Shown here piece by piece: positions 11,341 to 22,125 of a DNA stretch of 64,000 nucleotides. The stretch is from Syngnathus acus (Eukaryota; Chordata; Actinopteri; Syngnathiformes; Syngnathidae). Position numbers and translations under genes: made by a program. Under the pieces are notes generated by a model. That model saw nothing but the letters and a program-made list of their open reading frames with translations. It was not told the origin of the DNA and did not search any database. The stretch spans positions 4,714,001-4,778,000 of the forward strand of contig NC_051107.1 in the NCBI RefSeq assembly GCF_901709675.1, written 5' to 3'. The first letter of the stretch is position 1. Every line of letters begins with the position of its first letter.

Positions 11341-12229
11341 CACGAGGAAGACGTAATGATGCGAGCTGCGCCCAACTCATTGCATGTTCTGCCTTTTGCA
11401 GGCCGGACGCAAAAGGGGGGGCGGCGCACGGCCCGATCCGACCCGGCGACGGTCACCAAGAGTAGCTAGCCGCTGTGATCAAGTAAGCAAGTGACCTACA
11501 ACTTGGGGTGCTCTTTGAGTTTCTAACATTTGTTTCTGTTTCTGCAGATGGCGACCGGGACGCGACACCATCTGATCAGAGGTGGACGGACCGCTGTGGC
11601 ATCGCTCTGAAGTAGCCGAGTTCTGAGGGAGACCCGCTTCCCTGGAGGCGTCGACCTGCGCAGCTTCAACGTGTGAAATGGATTTATTTTATGTTTTTTT
11701 AAATTCACACCAGCGGTGTCCAAATGTCTGTTTGAGGGCTGCATACTGAAACAAATTCAGAATTCTTTGACACAAATTCATTAAATCAATGACGGAATTT
11801 TGCCATTCATATTTTGTGCTACTGCTACAAAGCGGTGTTGTGTTCATTCATGTGGTGTGTTGATAAAGTTGCCCCGAGGCTGCCATTTGGACACCAATGG
11901 TGACATGTGTAGGGCTGCACGTGTATTGGAAAACTGCCACATGGTGGTATAGGTTATTGACATGCACTTTAAGAAAGCTTTTAAGATTTTTTTTTAATGT
12001 GGCAAATGAAACCTGTTTTCTTGCCTAACTATTTGTAATGAGTTTAGAAGATAAGTCATTGATGCAAGTTAAAGTTAACTAATCTAACTGATCTCATTGC
12101 GATCAAATAGTTCACCTCCATCCCAGAATTTTGCACAACTTTGCTCAATGCAACAGTCTGGCCCAATACTGCCATATCACTGATTTTCCAAAATGTTGTG
12201 CAGCCCTGATTGAGTGCCAAACGCGCAGC

Positions 12230-12430
12230 GGCGGCAAGCGACCGCGCAAGCGACCGCGCAAGCGACCGCGCAAGCGACCGCGCAAGCGACCGCGCAAGCG
12301 ACGGCAAGCGCAAGCGACGGCAAGCGCAAGCGACGGCAAGCGCAAGCGACGGCACGCGCAAGCGACGGCACGCGCAAGCGACGGCACGCGCAAGCGACGG
12401 CACGCGCAAGCGACGGCACGCGCAAGCGAG
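12230..12430 (+). repeat. 12-bp and 16-bp minisatellites, left arm
   Basis: About six 12-bp units (GCAAGCGACCGC) are followed by eight 16-bp units (ACGG CAAGCG CAAGCG with CAC variants). The array lies inside frames open on both strands that end, on the plus strand, in an acidic tail (QLPSDEEEPDA, stop near 12578). Confidence 0.9.
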
Positions 12431-12965
12431 ACATTTGTGCTTGTCTTGCAAGGTGGAAGAGACGATGCACGAAACGAAGAGCCGGCGGACGGAGGCCACC
12501 AGACCAGTGAGCAGGGTGCAAAGGAAGGAATCACCCAAAGAAAGCAGTTGCCAAGTGATGAAGAGGAGCCTGACGCATGACTGGCCAAGGCTGGCCAGAG
12601 GTGACATGGCAATCCAATATGCAAGGGTAGTGTACACACTTGTTGGTTTTAATTTAGTTTCCTTATTTGTCTGCCTTTCAGGGTTGCCGGGGCAGCGGAT
12701 GGGACGAGCGCCAGCCTGCACCGAGAGGTACCGGGCCGCACCCACAAGACCAGGGAGGGGGCAGGTAATGAGTACGTCGACACAAGTGAACCGCATGCAA
12801 CTGAGTGCTGTTTGTCTTTTTGCACTTGTGCGAGGCGGAAGACGAGTCCAACGCCGGCCGGAGCAGAGCCGGACCTTGGCCCGTGACGAGCGGCGATGCG
12901 GCGAGGCCGGGAGGGCGAAGCGCCCAGTCAGCGTTGAGGGGGAGTATGACTTTGGTTTTTCTTTT

Positions 12966-13200
12966 GCTCCCTCCCTGTCTGTTTGAATAGGATAACTAGC
13001 AGCACGCACGGGCAATTGGGTTGCTGTGACCCTCTAGATACGAATTGGCAAAGTAGACACCCCCTCCCTCCCTCCCTCCATCCCTCCCTGTCTGTTCGAA
13101 TAGGGTAACTAGCAGCATCACGGGCAATTGGGTTGCCGTGACCCTCTAGATACGAATTGGCAAAGTAGACACCCCCTTCCTCCCTCCCTCCCTCTCTCGC
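12966..13200 (+). repeat. 110-bp tandem duplication with CCCT/CTCC runs, left arm
   Basis: Two adjacent copies share CTAGCAGCA, CGGGCAATTGGGTTGC and TGACCCTCTAGATACGAATT, each followed by an (CTCC)n run. The mirror copies are at about 21040-21290. Confidence 0.8.
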
Positions 13201-13736
13201 TCTCTTTCTCTGATGCGCCCGGCAGTACCTGCATGGCCTGGTGCACTCAGGGTGGAACGTGGCTATACCTTGCCCTTTGTGGAATACCAGGGTATAATGT
13301 CTGCCTGCCTGGGTCCCAGTGTCGTCGACGGTGTCGAGGTCGATGAGATTCTCCGTGACGCCCTCCGTGACGTCACGTTTTCCTTTTTTTTCCTCTCGGG
13401 GCCAAGCCAGCTCTCCTGGCCGGTTGTGCTTAAGTGCGCACCAAAGCCTCTTCTCATCTCCTCTTGCTCTCTCCCTCCCTCCCTCCCTCCCTCCCTTTTT
13501 GTAAGGGGTTAAACCTTTCATAACCCGGATCGCTCCAATGCGGGAGGGCCGTATGAGACATGCGCCAGCCCGTGCGTGCCGCTAGTTGCCCGATTCAAAC
13601 TTACCTGTCAAGGTTGCTAGTGGAAATTTTCCTCTTGCCAAAACCACCACAATATGTCTGCCTTTCAGGATTGCCGAGGCAGCTGATCGGACGAGTGCCT
13701 GCACAGAGAGGGACCGGAGCGCGAGACCAGAGGGTA

Positions 13737-13945
13737 ATAATAATAAACTTTATTTGTATAGCACCTTTCATACAAGAAATGCAGCTCAAAGCGCTTTACA
13801 ATAAAGAAAGAAATAAGCATTGAATGCTTCACATAGGAACAGACATAAAAAGAACATGAAGACATTAAAACAAAAACATTAATCTATGCATACACAATTA
13901 ATAAAGTGAGCTTAAAATAGGAGCAAGCTTTAATAAATAGGTCAT
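13737..13945 (-). repeat. fish LINE/SINE 3' tail, left arm
   Basis: Read on the minus strand it ends GCTATACAAATAAAGTTTATTATTATTA and carries the AAGCGCTTTGAGCTGCATTT box common in teleost L2-type LINE or partner SINE tails. The counterpart in the right arm is 20312-20520 on the plus strand, so it was inserted before the arms were duplicated. Confidence 0.7.
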
Positions 13946-15399
13946 GAGTACGTCCACAGAAGTGAACCGCATGCAACCGAGTGCCGTTTTTCTTTCTTTT
14001 TGCAGTTGCGCGAGGCGGAGGATGAGTCCAAACGTCGAATACGGGCCGGGAGGGGACCCGAACCATCGGCCGACCTTCGCCCGTGACGAGCGGCCTACAC
14101 GAGACGGACGGACGGACGGGTGCAGATGCGGCGAGGGCAAAGTGCCCAGCCAGCATTTAAGGAGAGTATCACTTTGGTTTTCCTTTTTGTGCTTTCTTTC
14201 TTTCACTCCCTCCACCTTTTCACTGGGTGTGCACACTGGCTGTCTGCATGATGCCTCTTTCTTTCTCAGCGCGTCATTTTGCAATATTGTTTTATTGTTG
14301 TGTTTTTTTTAATACATGAAGTGAACTGTTTGGACTGTAATTGTGTGTACCTCTGAACCTGAATTAAACTGTGAACTGAGTTCAAGTGGTCCATTTTAAA
14401 CATTGGCATGCGCAGTCTATAGTGCATAATCAGAGTTACATGACAGCATACAAACTGGAATCATTTGAGACATTCTCAATGATCAGGCAATTGTAAAGTT
14501 AGTCTCAAACAAAATTGTCTTGTTAAATATGCAGTGTCAGGCTTTTTATTTTTACTCCACAAAGAAAAGCTGTATGCATTCTAAATGGTTGACAAAAGCC
14601 AAGTAGCCTGACACCCATAGATTCAAACGACAAGCGTAAGTGTACAGTGTCGTGATACATAAGTCTTCTTTGGCAACCCTGCTTTAAAATGGCCACCGAA
14701 CTCAATCTTGCTTTATGTTGGTGCATTTTTCTGTATGAGTAAAAGTCCATTTTAATCAAGTCTGGCTTTTTTTTTTTAAATCATGCATGTGGGCATTCTT
14801 GTGAATAAAGTCCACGTTGGTGTGTTTTCTTCCGGTTTGTGGTCTTGTAAATAAAGTCAACTTTGGTGTCAGTCATCATTCACGATGCACCTCAATTGAT
14901 GCTGCATCTCTTAAATATGAACCTTATTGCATGTTTTGTTACAGGGCTTGGCTTCCTTTGCTGTGACTACAAAGAAGGCCGTTGTTAAAGTAAATTGAAT
15001 TTATAAACCCAGTGTGTAACGTCCAGGACCTTGGCTTTCAATTCAAAGCACAGTTGCATGCTGCTTAACACGGCCAGCCTTGGTGCATGTACTGGGTGCT
15101 ACCACCCACTTCAGAGTTAAGTAAAGGCCACACCGCAACCTGCTGAGGTGGCACGCAAGTGAGGCACTCTTAATACCGGCATCTTTATTAAATTGACCTT
15201 ATCAGACAGGCGAGATGAATTCCAAGTGCTGCCACCTTGTGGCGGCGTATTGGCCTCAACCTGTCTAACGCGCCATTTAACTATGCAATCTTTTTTAACT
15301 TGAAACTACATTACAAATGATAGGTGCCCTAATTAGACAGCTGGGTCAATGCGACCCGTCTTTTGCGGTTTGTTTTGCCCAAAGCAACCTAACAAATAC

Positions 15400-15612
15400 A
15401 CATAATGCACACTTGCTCCAATTATGCTCTTATTTTGTTATTTGTTTATTCATCACTCTTATTTATTCATTGTTTTTGCCTTGTCTTTATTTTGTGTTTA
15501 CTTGTATGTATATTGTGTACTATGTCTTGTCACCGTGGGATAGTGGGAACGTTATTTCGATTTCTTTGTGTGTCTTGGCATGTGAAGAAATTGACAATAA
15601 AGTTGACTGACA
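15400..15612 (+). repeat. LINE-type 3' tail, left arm
   Basis: Contains CACCGTGGGATAGTGGGAAC, TTTCGATTTCTTTGTGTGTC and GAAATTGACAATAAAGTTGA, a widespread teleost LINE 3' end. The mirror is at about 18575-18790. I assign no family name. Confidence 0.6.
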
Positions 15613-16064
15613 AGTACTGCCGCTATCTCGCCAATGTGCATGTGTCTAAAAAGTACAAAGCATCAAATTCATTTGCACGATAAACTTCTAAACCACATGC
15701 TAAAAAACATTCACCTGATGCAGAATGTCGTCTTTTGTAGCTTGCTAAGATTTGCCAAATTGAACATTGCCGAACTCCAACCCGAGGCTGTCCTCAGCAC
15801 TGCAAACCTTTGTGCCGGTACACCGTATGAAGTAAATGACGGGATTTATTTTTTACATCCATCTAATATGTATCAAGCATACCAGATGGTGTTTTAGAAC
15901 AGCCTAGAATAGTCAATTACAAAAATGAAAGAAAAAAAAAACTTGCCAAAGTCCTAAAAAGATATTGTTTTATTTCTTTAATCGCTGCAAGGAAGGAGCA
16001 TTGGCAAGCGTTAACCCGTTCATGCTCAGCGCAGAGCAGTGTATTTGGCAGCGCGGCGCGCAAG

Positions 16065-16262
16065 CAGTATGGGGTGCAGGTAGCATGGGGCGCAGGTAGC
16101 ATGGGGAGCATGGGGCGCAGGTAGCATGGGGAGCATGGGGCGCAGGTAGCATGGGGAGCAGGGGGCGCAGGCAGCATGGGGAGCAGGGGGCGCAGGCAGC
16201 ATGGGGAGCAGGGGGCGCAGGCAGCATGGGGAGCAGGGGGCGCAGGCAGCATGGGGAGGAAG
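16065..16262 (+). repeat. 25-bp minisatellite, left arm
   Basis: Units of GCAGCATGGGGAGCAGGGGGC with variants follow the tRNA-like box. The right arm has a shorter version at about 17995-18110. Confidence 0.85.
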
Positions 16263-16274
16263 CAGCAGGGGTGG

Positions 16275-16329
16275 GGAATCGAACCCTGGATCTCAGGTGT
16301 TCGAGCGCAGCGACAGAGCCACTCGCCAA
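16275..16329 (-). repeat. tRNA-like pol III promoter (SINE head) 1, left arm
   Basis: On the minus strand an A box (TTGGCGAGTGG) is followed about 34 nt later by an exact B box (GGTTCGATTCC at 16275-16285). The right-arm copy has its A box at 17923-17933 and B box at 17967-17977 on the plus strand. I could not close a full cloverleaf, so it is called a tRNA-derived SINE head and not a tRNA gene. Confidence 0.55.
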
Positions 16330-16453
16330 GCGTGGCGAGCTCGGCAATCACCCCGCTTCCACTTCGAGTCATTCTCATCTGCTTAGTGGTGCGTCCCGCG
16401 CGCGTTGGGTAAGTACAAAAGAGTGCAGACGGCCGAGGGCTGCCAGGTCGAAA

Positions 16454-16508
16454 CAGCCGACTGGTTGGTGACACGGTCTCTTGCCCCGAAAGAACCTGGT
16501 TCGATCCC
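16454..16508 (+). repeat. tRNA-like pol III promoter (SINE head) 2, left arm
   Basis: The A-box-like CAGCCGACTGGTTGG is followed by the B box GGTTCGATCCC (16498-16508). It is head-to-head with SINE head 1, about 125 bp away. The right-arm copy is at about 17743-17797 on the minus strand. Confidence 0.5.
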
Positions 16509-16589
16509 AGGAGGGAGCGCATTCTCAGAGCTCCTTTTGTAAATGTGCATACAGCTTGCATATTTAAGTATTTATTTATGGGTAAACAC

Positions 16590-17660
16590 CCAGTGTGGCC
16601 CCGCCCCCAAGTGGGCGGAGCAATGCAGCTGGGCCCGCCCCCAGCACACTGGCCCCGCCCCTGGGGGAAAAAATCCAGTAGCCCCGCCCCCAGCACACTG
16701 GCCCCGCCCCTGGGGAAAAAAATCCAGTAGCCCCGCCCCCTGCCCTACTATGTGACAGTAGGGTAGGGGGCGGGGCGAAGCCCCGCCCCCTGCCCTACTA
16801 TATGACAGTAGGGTAGGGGGCGGGGCGAAGCCCCGCCCCCTGCCCTACTGTATGACCCGCCCCCTACCCTACTGTCTTTCTGTAGGGTAGGGGGCGGGGC
16901 GAAGCCCCGCCCCCTACCCTATTAAAAGACAATTGAAAGTGTATAGAAAGACAGTAGGGTAGGGGGCGGGGCGAAGCCCCGCCCCCTACCCTACTGTCTT
17001 TCTATACACTTTCAATACACTATTGAAAGACAGTACCCTATTAAAAGACAATTGAAAGTGTATAGAAAGACAGTAGGGTAGGGGGCGGGGCGCCCCCTAC
17101 CCTACTGTCTTTCTATACACTTTCAATTGTCTTTTAATAGGGTAGGGGGCGGGGCTACCCTACAGAAACGATGGCCCTACTGTCACATAGTAGGGCAGGG
17201 GGCGGGGCTTCGCTACTACTACTGTCTTTCTATACACTTTCAATTGTCTTTTAATAGGGTAGGGGGCGGGGCTTCGCCCCGCCCCCTACCCTACAGAAAG
17301 ACAGTAGGGTAGGGGGCGGGGCGAAGCCCCGCCCCCTACCCTACTGTCACATAGTAGGGCAGGGGGCGGGGCTTTGCCCCGCCCCCTGCCCTACTGTCAC
17401 ATAGTAGGGCAGGGGGCGGGGCTTCGCCCCGCCCCCTACCCTACTGTCACATAGTAGGGCAGGGGGCGGGGCTTTGCCCCGCCCCCTGCCCTACTGTCAC
17501 ATAGTAGGGTAGGGGGCGGGGCTACTGGATTTTTTTCCCCAGGGGCGGGGCCAGTGTGCTGGGGGCGGGGCTACTGGATTTTTTTCCCCAGGGGCGGGGC
17601 CAGTGTGCTGGGGGCGGGCCCAGCTGCATTGCTCCGCCCACTTGGGGGCGGGGCCACACT
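16590..17660. repeat. G/C-rich cluster of nested palindromes at the island centre
   Basis: About a dozen short modules of the form GGGTAGGGGGCGGGGC, spacer GAA or AAA, then the reverse complement, are chained together. Each is itself a hairpin. They are spaced by ACTATGTGACAGT or TATACACTTTCAAT phrases. The outer flanks carry doubled GGGGCGGGGCCAGTGTGCTG units. The G runs fit potential quadruplex sequences and the GGGCGG motifs fit Sp1-type GC boxes. Both roles are inference. Confidence 0.85.
17034..17144. repeat. centre of symmetry: 53-bp perfect stem with 5-nt loop
   Basis: Bases 17034-17086 pair perfectly with 17092-17144 around the loop GGGGC (17087-17091). The stem contains TAGAAAGACAGTAGGGTAGG. 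Mirror pairs further out, such as 16871-16955 with 17217-17305, give the same centre. Confidence 0.9.
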
Positions 17661-17922
17661 GGGTGTTTACCCATAAATAAATACTTAAATATGCAAGCTG
17701 TATGCACATTTACAAAAGGAGCTCTGAGAATGCGCTCCCCCCTGGGATCGAACCAGGTTCTTTCGGGGCAAGAGACCGTGTCACCAACCAGTCGGCTGTT
17801 TCGACCTGGCAGCCCTCGGCCGTCTACACTCTTTTGTACTTACCCAACGCGCGCGGGACGCACCACTAAGCAGATGAGAATGACTCGAAGTGGAAGCGGG
17901 GTGACTGCCGAGCTCGCCACGC

Positions 17923-17977
17923 TTGGCGAGTGGCTCCGTCGCTGCGCTCGAACATCTGAGATCCAGGGTTCGATTCC
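17923..17977 (+). repeat. tRNA-like pol III promoter (SINE head) 1, right arm
   Basis: A box TTGGCGAGTGG (17923-17933) and B box GGTTCGATTCC (17967-17977), both canonical, with a normal spacing. Followed downstream by the 25-bp minisatellite. Confidence 0.55.
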
Positions 17978-19080
17978 CCACCCCGGCTGCTTGCGCTCCC
18001 TGCTCCCCATGCTGCCTGCGCCCCCTGCGCCCCCTGCTCCCCATGCTGCCTGCTTCCCATGCTGCCTGCGCCCCATGCTCCCCATGCTGCCTGCACCCCA
18101 TACTGCTTGCGCCCCCCGCTGCCAACGCCGCGCTGCCAAATATACTGCTCTGCGCTGACCATGAACGGGTTAACGCTTGCCAATACTCCCTCCTTGCAGC
18201 GATTAAAGAAATAAAACAATATCTTTTTAGGACTTTGGCAAGTTTTTTTTTTTTTTTCATTTTTGTAATAGACTATTCTAGGCTGTTCTAAAACACCATC
18301 TGGTATGCTTGATACAAATTAGATGCATGTAAAAAATAAATCCCGTCATTTACTTCATACGGTGTACCGGCACAAAGGTTTGCAGTGCTGAGGACAGCCT
18401 CGGGTTGGAGTTCGGCAATGTTCAATTTGGCAAATCTTAGCAAGCTACAGAAGAAGACATTCTGCATCAGGTGAATGTTTTCTAGCAGGTGGTTTAGAAG
18501 TTTATCGTGCAAATGAATTTGATGCTTTGTACTTTTTAGACACATGCACATTGGCGAGATAGCGGCAGTACTTGTCAAAGTCTGGTTTATTGTCAATTTC
18601 TTCACATGCCAAGAAACACAAAGAAATCGAAATAACGGTCCCACTATCCCACGGTGACAAGACATAGTACACAATATACATACAAGTAAACACAAAAAAA
18701 TAATAAAAACAAGGCACAATGAATAAATAAGAGTGATGACTAAATAACAATAAAGTTGAGCAAAAATGGAGCAAGTGTGCATTATGTGTATTTGTTAGGT
18801 TGCTTGGGGCAAATCAAACCGCAAAAGACGGGTCGCATTGACCCAGCTGTCTAATTAGGGCACCTATCATTTGTAATGTTTCAAATTAAAAAAAGATTGC
18901 ATACAGTTAAATGGAGCGTTAGACAGGTTGAGGCAAATACGCCGCCACTAGGTGGCAGCACCTGGAATTCATCTCGCCTGTCTGATTAGGTCAATTTAAT
19001 AAAAATGCCGGTATTAAGAGTGCCTCACTTGCGTGCCACCTAAGCAGGTTGCGGTGTGGCCTTTAATTAACTCTGAACTG

Positions 19081-19100
19081 GGGGGGGGGGGGGGGGGGGG
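19081..19100. repeat. poly-G run, right arm
   Basis: Uninterrupted G20 in the right arm only. The matching left sequence near 15107 reads TACCACCCACTTC. A likely site of sequencing length error. Confidence 0.9.
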
Positions 19101-20311
19101 AAGCACCCAGTACATGCACCAAGGCTGGCTGTGTTGTTAAGCAACATGCAACTGTGCTTTGAATTGAAAGCCAAGGTCCTGGACGTTACACACTGGGTTT
19201 ATAAATTCAATTTACTTTAGCAACGCCCTGGACTGTACAGCAACGGTCTTCTTTGTAGTCAGCCAGCAAATGAAGCCAAGCCCTGTAACAAAACATGCAA
19301 TAAGTTTCATATTGGAGATGCAGCATCAATTGCGGCGCATGGTGAATGATGACTGACACCAAAGTTGACTTTATTTACAAGACCACAAACAAGAAAACAC
19401 ACCAACGTTCACTTTATTCACAAGAATGCCCACATGAGGCATGATTTAAGAAAACAAAAAGCCTCAGACTTGATTAAAATAGACTTTTACTCATACAGAA
19501 AAATGCACCAACATATAGCAAGATTCCGAGTTCGGTGGCCATTTTAAAGCAGGGTTGCCAAAGACTTATTGCTCGCAACAGAGACTGTACGCTGAGGCTT
19601 GTCGTTTGAATCTATGGGTGTCGGGCTACTTGGCTTTTGTCAACCATTTAGAATGCATACAGCTTTTCTTTGTGTAGTAAAAATAAAAAGCCTGACACTG
19701 CATATTTAACAAGACAGTTTTGTTTGACTAACTTTACAATTGCCTTATCATTGAGAATGTCTCAAATGATTCCATTTTGTATGTTGTCATTCAACTCTGA
19801 TTATGCACGATGGACTTCACATGCCAATGTTTAAAATGGACCACTTGAATTCAGTTCACAGTTTAATTCAGGTTCAGAGGTACACACACACACACAATGA
19901 CAGTCCAAACAGTTCTTCATGTATTAAAAAACACAACAATAAAACAATATTGCAAAATGACGCTGCGCTGAGAAAGAAAGAGGCATCATGCAGACAGCCA
20001 GTGTGCACACCCAGTGAAAAAGTGGAGGGAGGGAGGGAGGGAGGGAGGGAGGGAGGGCAAGAAAGAAAGCACCAAAGGAAAAACAAAGTGATACTCTCCT
20101 TAAATGCTGGCTGGGCACTTTGCCCTCGCCGCATCTGCACCCGTGCGTCCGTCTGTTGTAGGCCGCTCGTCACGGGCGAAGGTCGGCCGGCCGGCCGATG
20201 GTTCGGGTCCCCTCCCGGCCGGTACTCGACGTTTGCACTCATCCTCCGCCTCGCGCAACTGCAAAAAGAAAAAAACGGCACTCTGTTGCATGAGGTTTGC
20301 TTCTGTGGACG

Positions 20312-20520
20312 TACTCATTACCTATTTATTAAAGCTTGCTCCTATTTTAAGGTCACTTTATTGTGTATGCATACATTGTTTTTGTTTTAATGTGTTCATG
20401 TTCTTTTTATGGCCGTTCCTAGGTGAAGCATTCAATGCTTATTTCTTTCTTTGTTGTAAAGCGCTTTGAGCTGCATTTCTTGTATGAAAGGTGCTATACA
20501 AATAAAGTTTATTATTATTA
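20312..20520 (+). repeat. fish LINE/SINE 3' tail, right arm
   Basis: Counterpart of 13737-13945. It reads GTAAAGCGCTTTGAGCTGC and ends in AAATAAAGTTTATTATTATT. It interrupts the same point of the duplicated module. Confidence 0.7.
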
Positions 20521-21825
20521 CCCTCTGGTCTCGCGGTCCAGTCCGGTCCCTCTCGGTGCAGGCACTCGTCCGGTCCGCTGCCCCGGCAATCCTGAAAGGC
20601 AGACATATTGTGGTGGTTTTGGTAAGAGGAAAATTTCCACTAGCGACCTTGACTAAGGCAAGTTTGAATCAGGCAACTAGCACGGGCTGGCGCATGTCTC
20701 ATACGGCCCTCCCGCATTGGAGCGATCCGGGTTATGAAAGGTTTAACCCCTTACAAAAAGGGAGGGATGGAGGGAGAGAGAGAGCAAGAGGAGATGAGAA
20801 GAGGCTTTGGTGCGCACTAAAGCACAACCGGCCAGGAGAGCTGGCTTGGCCCCGAGAGGAAAAAAAAGGAAAACGTGACGTCACGGAGGGCGTCACGGAG
20901 AATCTCATCGACCTCGACACCGTCGACGACACTGGGACCCAGGCAGGCAGACATTATACCCTGGTATTCCACAAAGGGCAAGGTATAGCCACGTTCCACC
21001 CTGAGTGCACCAGGCCATGCAGGTACTGCCGGGCGCATCAGAGAAAGAGAGCGAGAGAGGGAGGGAGGGAGGAAGGGGGTGTCTACTTTGCCAATTCGTA
21101 TCTAGAGGGTCACGGCAACCCAATTGCCCGTGATGCTGCTAGTTACCCTATTCGAACAGACAGGGAGGGATGGAGGGAGGGAGGGAGGGAGGGGGTGTCT
21201 ACTTTGCCAATTCGTATCTAGAGGGTCACAGCAACCCAATTGCCCGTGCGTGCTGCTAGTTATCCTATTCAAACAGACAGGGAGGGAGCAAAAGAAAAAC
21301 CAAAGTCATACTCCCCCTCAACGCTGACTGGGCGCTTCGCCCTCCCGGCCTCGCCGCATCGCCGCTCGTCACGGGCCAAGGTCCGGCTCTGCTCCGGCCG
21401 GCGTTGGACTCGTCTTCCGCCTCGCACAAGTGCAAAAAGACAAACAGCACTCAGTTGCATGCGGTTCACTTGTGTCGACGTACTCATTACCTGCCCCCTC
21501 CCTGGTCTTGTGGGTGCGGCCCGGTACCTCTCGGTGCAGGCTGGCGCTCGTCCCATCCGCTGCCCCGGCAACCCTGAAAGGCAGACAAATAAGGAAACTA
21601 AATTAAAACCAACAAGTGTGTACACTACCCTTGCATATTGGATTGCCATGTCACCTCTGGCCAGCCTTGGCCAGTCATGCGTCAGGCTCCTCTTCATCAC
21701 TTGGCAACTGCTTTCTTTGGGTGATTCCTTCCTTTGCACCCTGCTCACTGGTCTGGTGGCCTCCGTCCGCCGGCTCTTCGTTTCGTGCATCGTCTCTTCC
21801 ACCTTGCAAGACAAGCACAAATGTC

Positions 21826-22125
21826 TCGCTTGCGCGTGCCGTCGCTTGCGCGTGCCGTCGCTTGCGCGTGCCGTCGCTTGCGCGTGCCGTCGCTTGCGCG
21901 TGCCGTCGCTTGCGCGTGCCGTCGCTTGCGCTTGCCGTCGCTTGCGCTTGCCGTCGCTTGCGCTTGCCGTCGCTTGCGCTTGCCGTCGCTTGCGCTTGCC
22001 GTCGCTTGCGCGTGCCGTCGCTTGCGCTTGCCGTCGCTTGCGCTTGCCGTCGCTTGCGCGGTCGCTTGCGCGGTCGCTTGCGCGGTCGCTTGCGCGGTCG
22101 CTTGCGCGGTCGCTTGCCGCCGCTG
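21826..22125 (-). repeat. 12-bp and 16-bp minisatellites, right arm
   Basis: Counterpart with fourteen 16-bp units. The six extra units add 96 bp, so the frames that cross the array stay open. Unit variants (CGTG against CTTG) are arranged in blocks. Confidence 0.9.

Larger units (their letters stand above)
12668..14190 (+). repeat. duplicated module, left arm
   Basis: A module with TTTCAGG(G/A)TTGCCG(G/A)GGCAGC, GTGAACCGCATGCAAC, GAGGCGGA(A/G)GA(C/T)GAGTCCAA and CCCGTGACGAGCGGC is present at about 12668-12970 and again at about 13655-14190. The second copy has a 0.2 kb LINE/SINE tail inserted at the ggtaatgagtacg point. The second copy keeps a good acceptor (ttttgcag) before TTGCGCGAGGCG. 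In the first copy it is lost (ttttgcac). The mirror is at about 19990-21530. Confidence 0.75.
8467..17086 (+). repeat. left arm of the giant inverted repeat (8.6 kb)
   Basis: From ATCCAAACATGTTGGG at 8467 to the central hairpin, this arm is the reverse complement of 17092-25347. The order of parts from the edge inward is: exon-like cassettes (8535-9066), further exon-like pieces (9420-9900), a 20-bp minisatellite (9900-10710), degenerate repeats (10980-11340), a 16/12-bp minisatellite (12230-12430), a duplicated module (12668-12990 and 13655-14190), LINE/SINE tails, a 25-bp minisatellite (16065-16260), two tRNA-like boxes, and the G/C-rich palindrome cluster. Confidence 0.95.

Noticed and set aside
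12056-13015. 319-codon minus-strand frame, with a 351-codon counterpart in the right arm
   Set aside because: It crosses the G/C-rich minisatellite, overlaps other open frames on both strands, and has no recognisable domain.
17911-17990. Functional tRNA gene
   Set aside because: A and B boxes are good, but I could not form a 7-bp acceptor stem or a clear anticodon arm. More likely a tRNA-derived SINE head.
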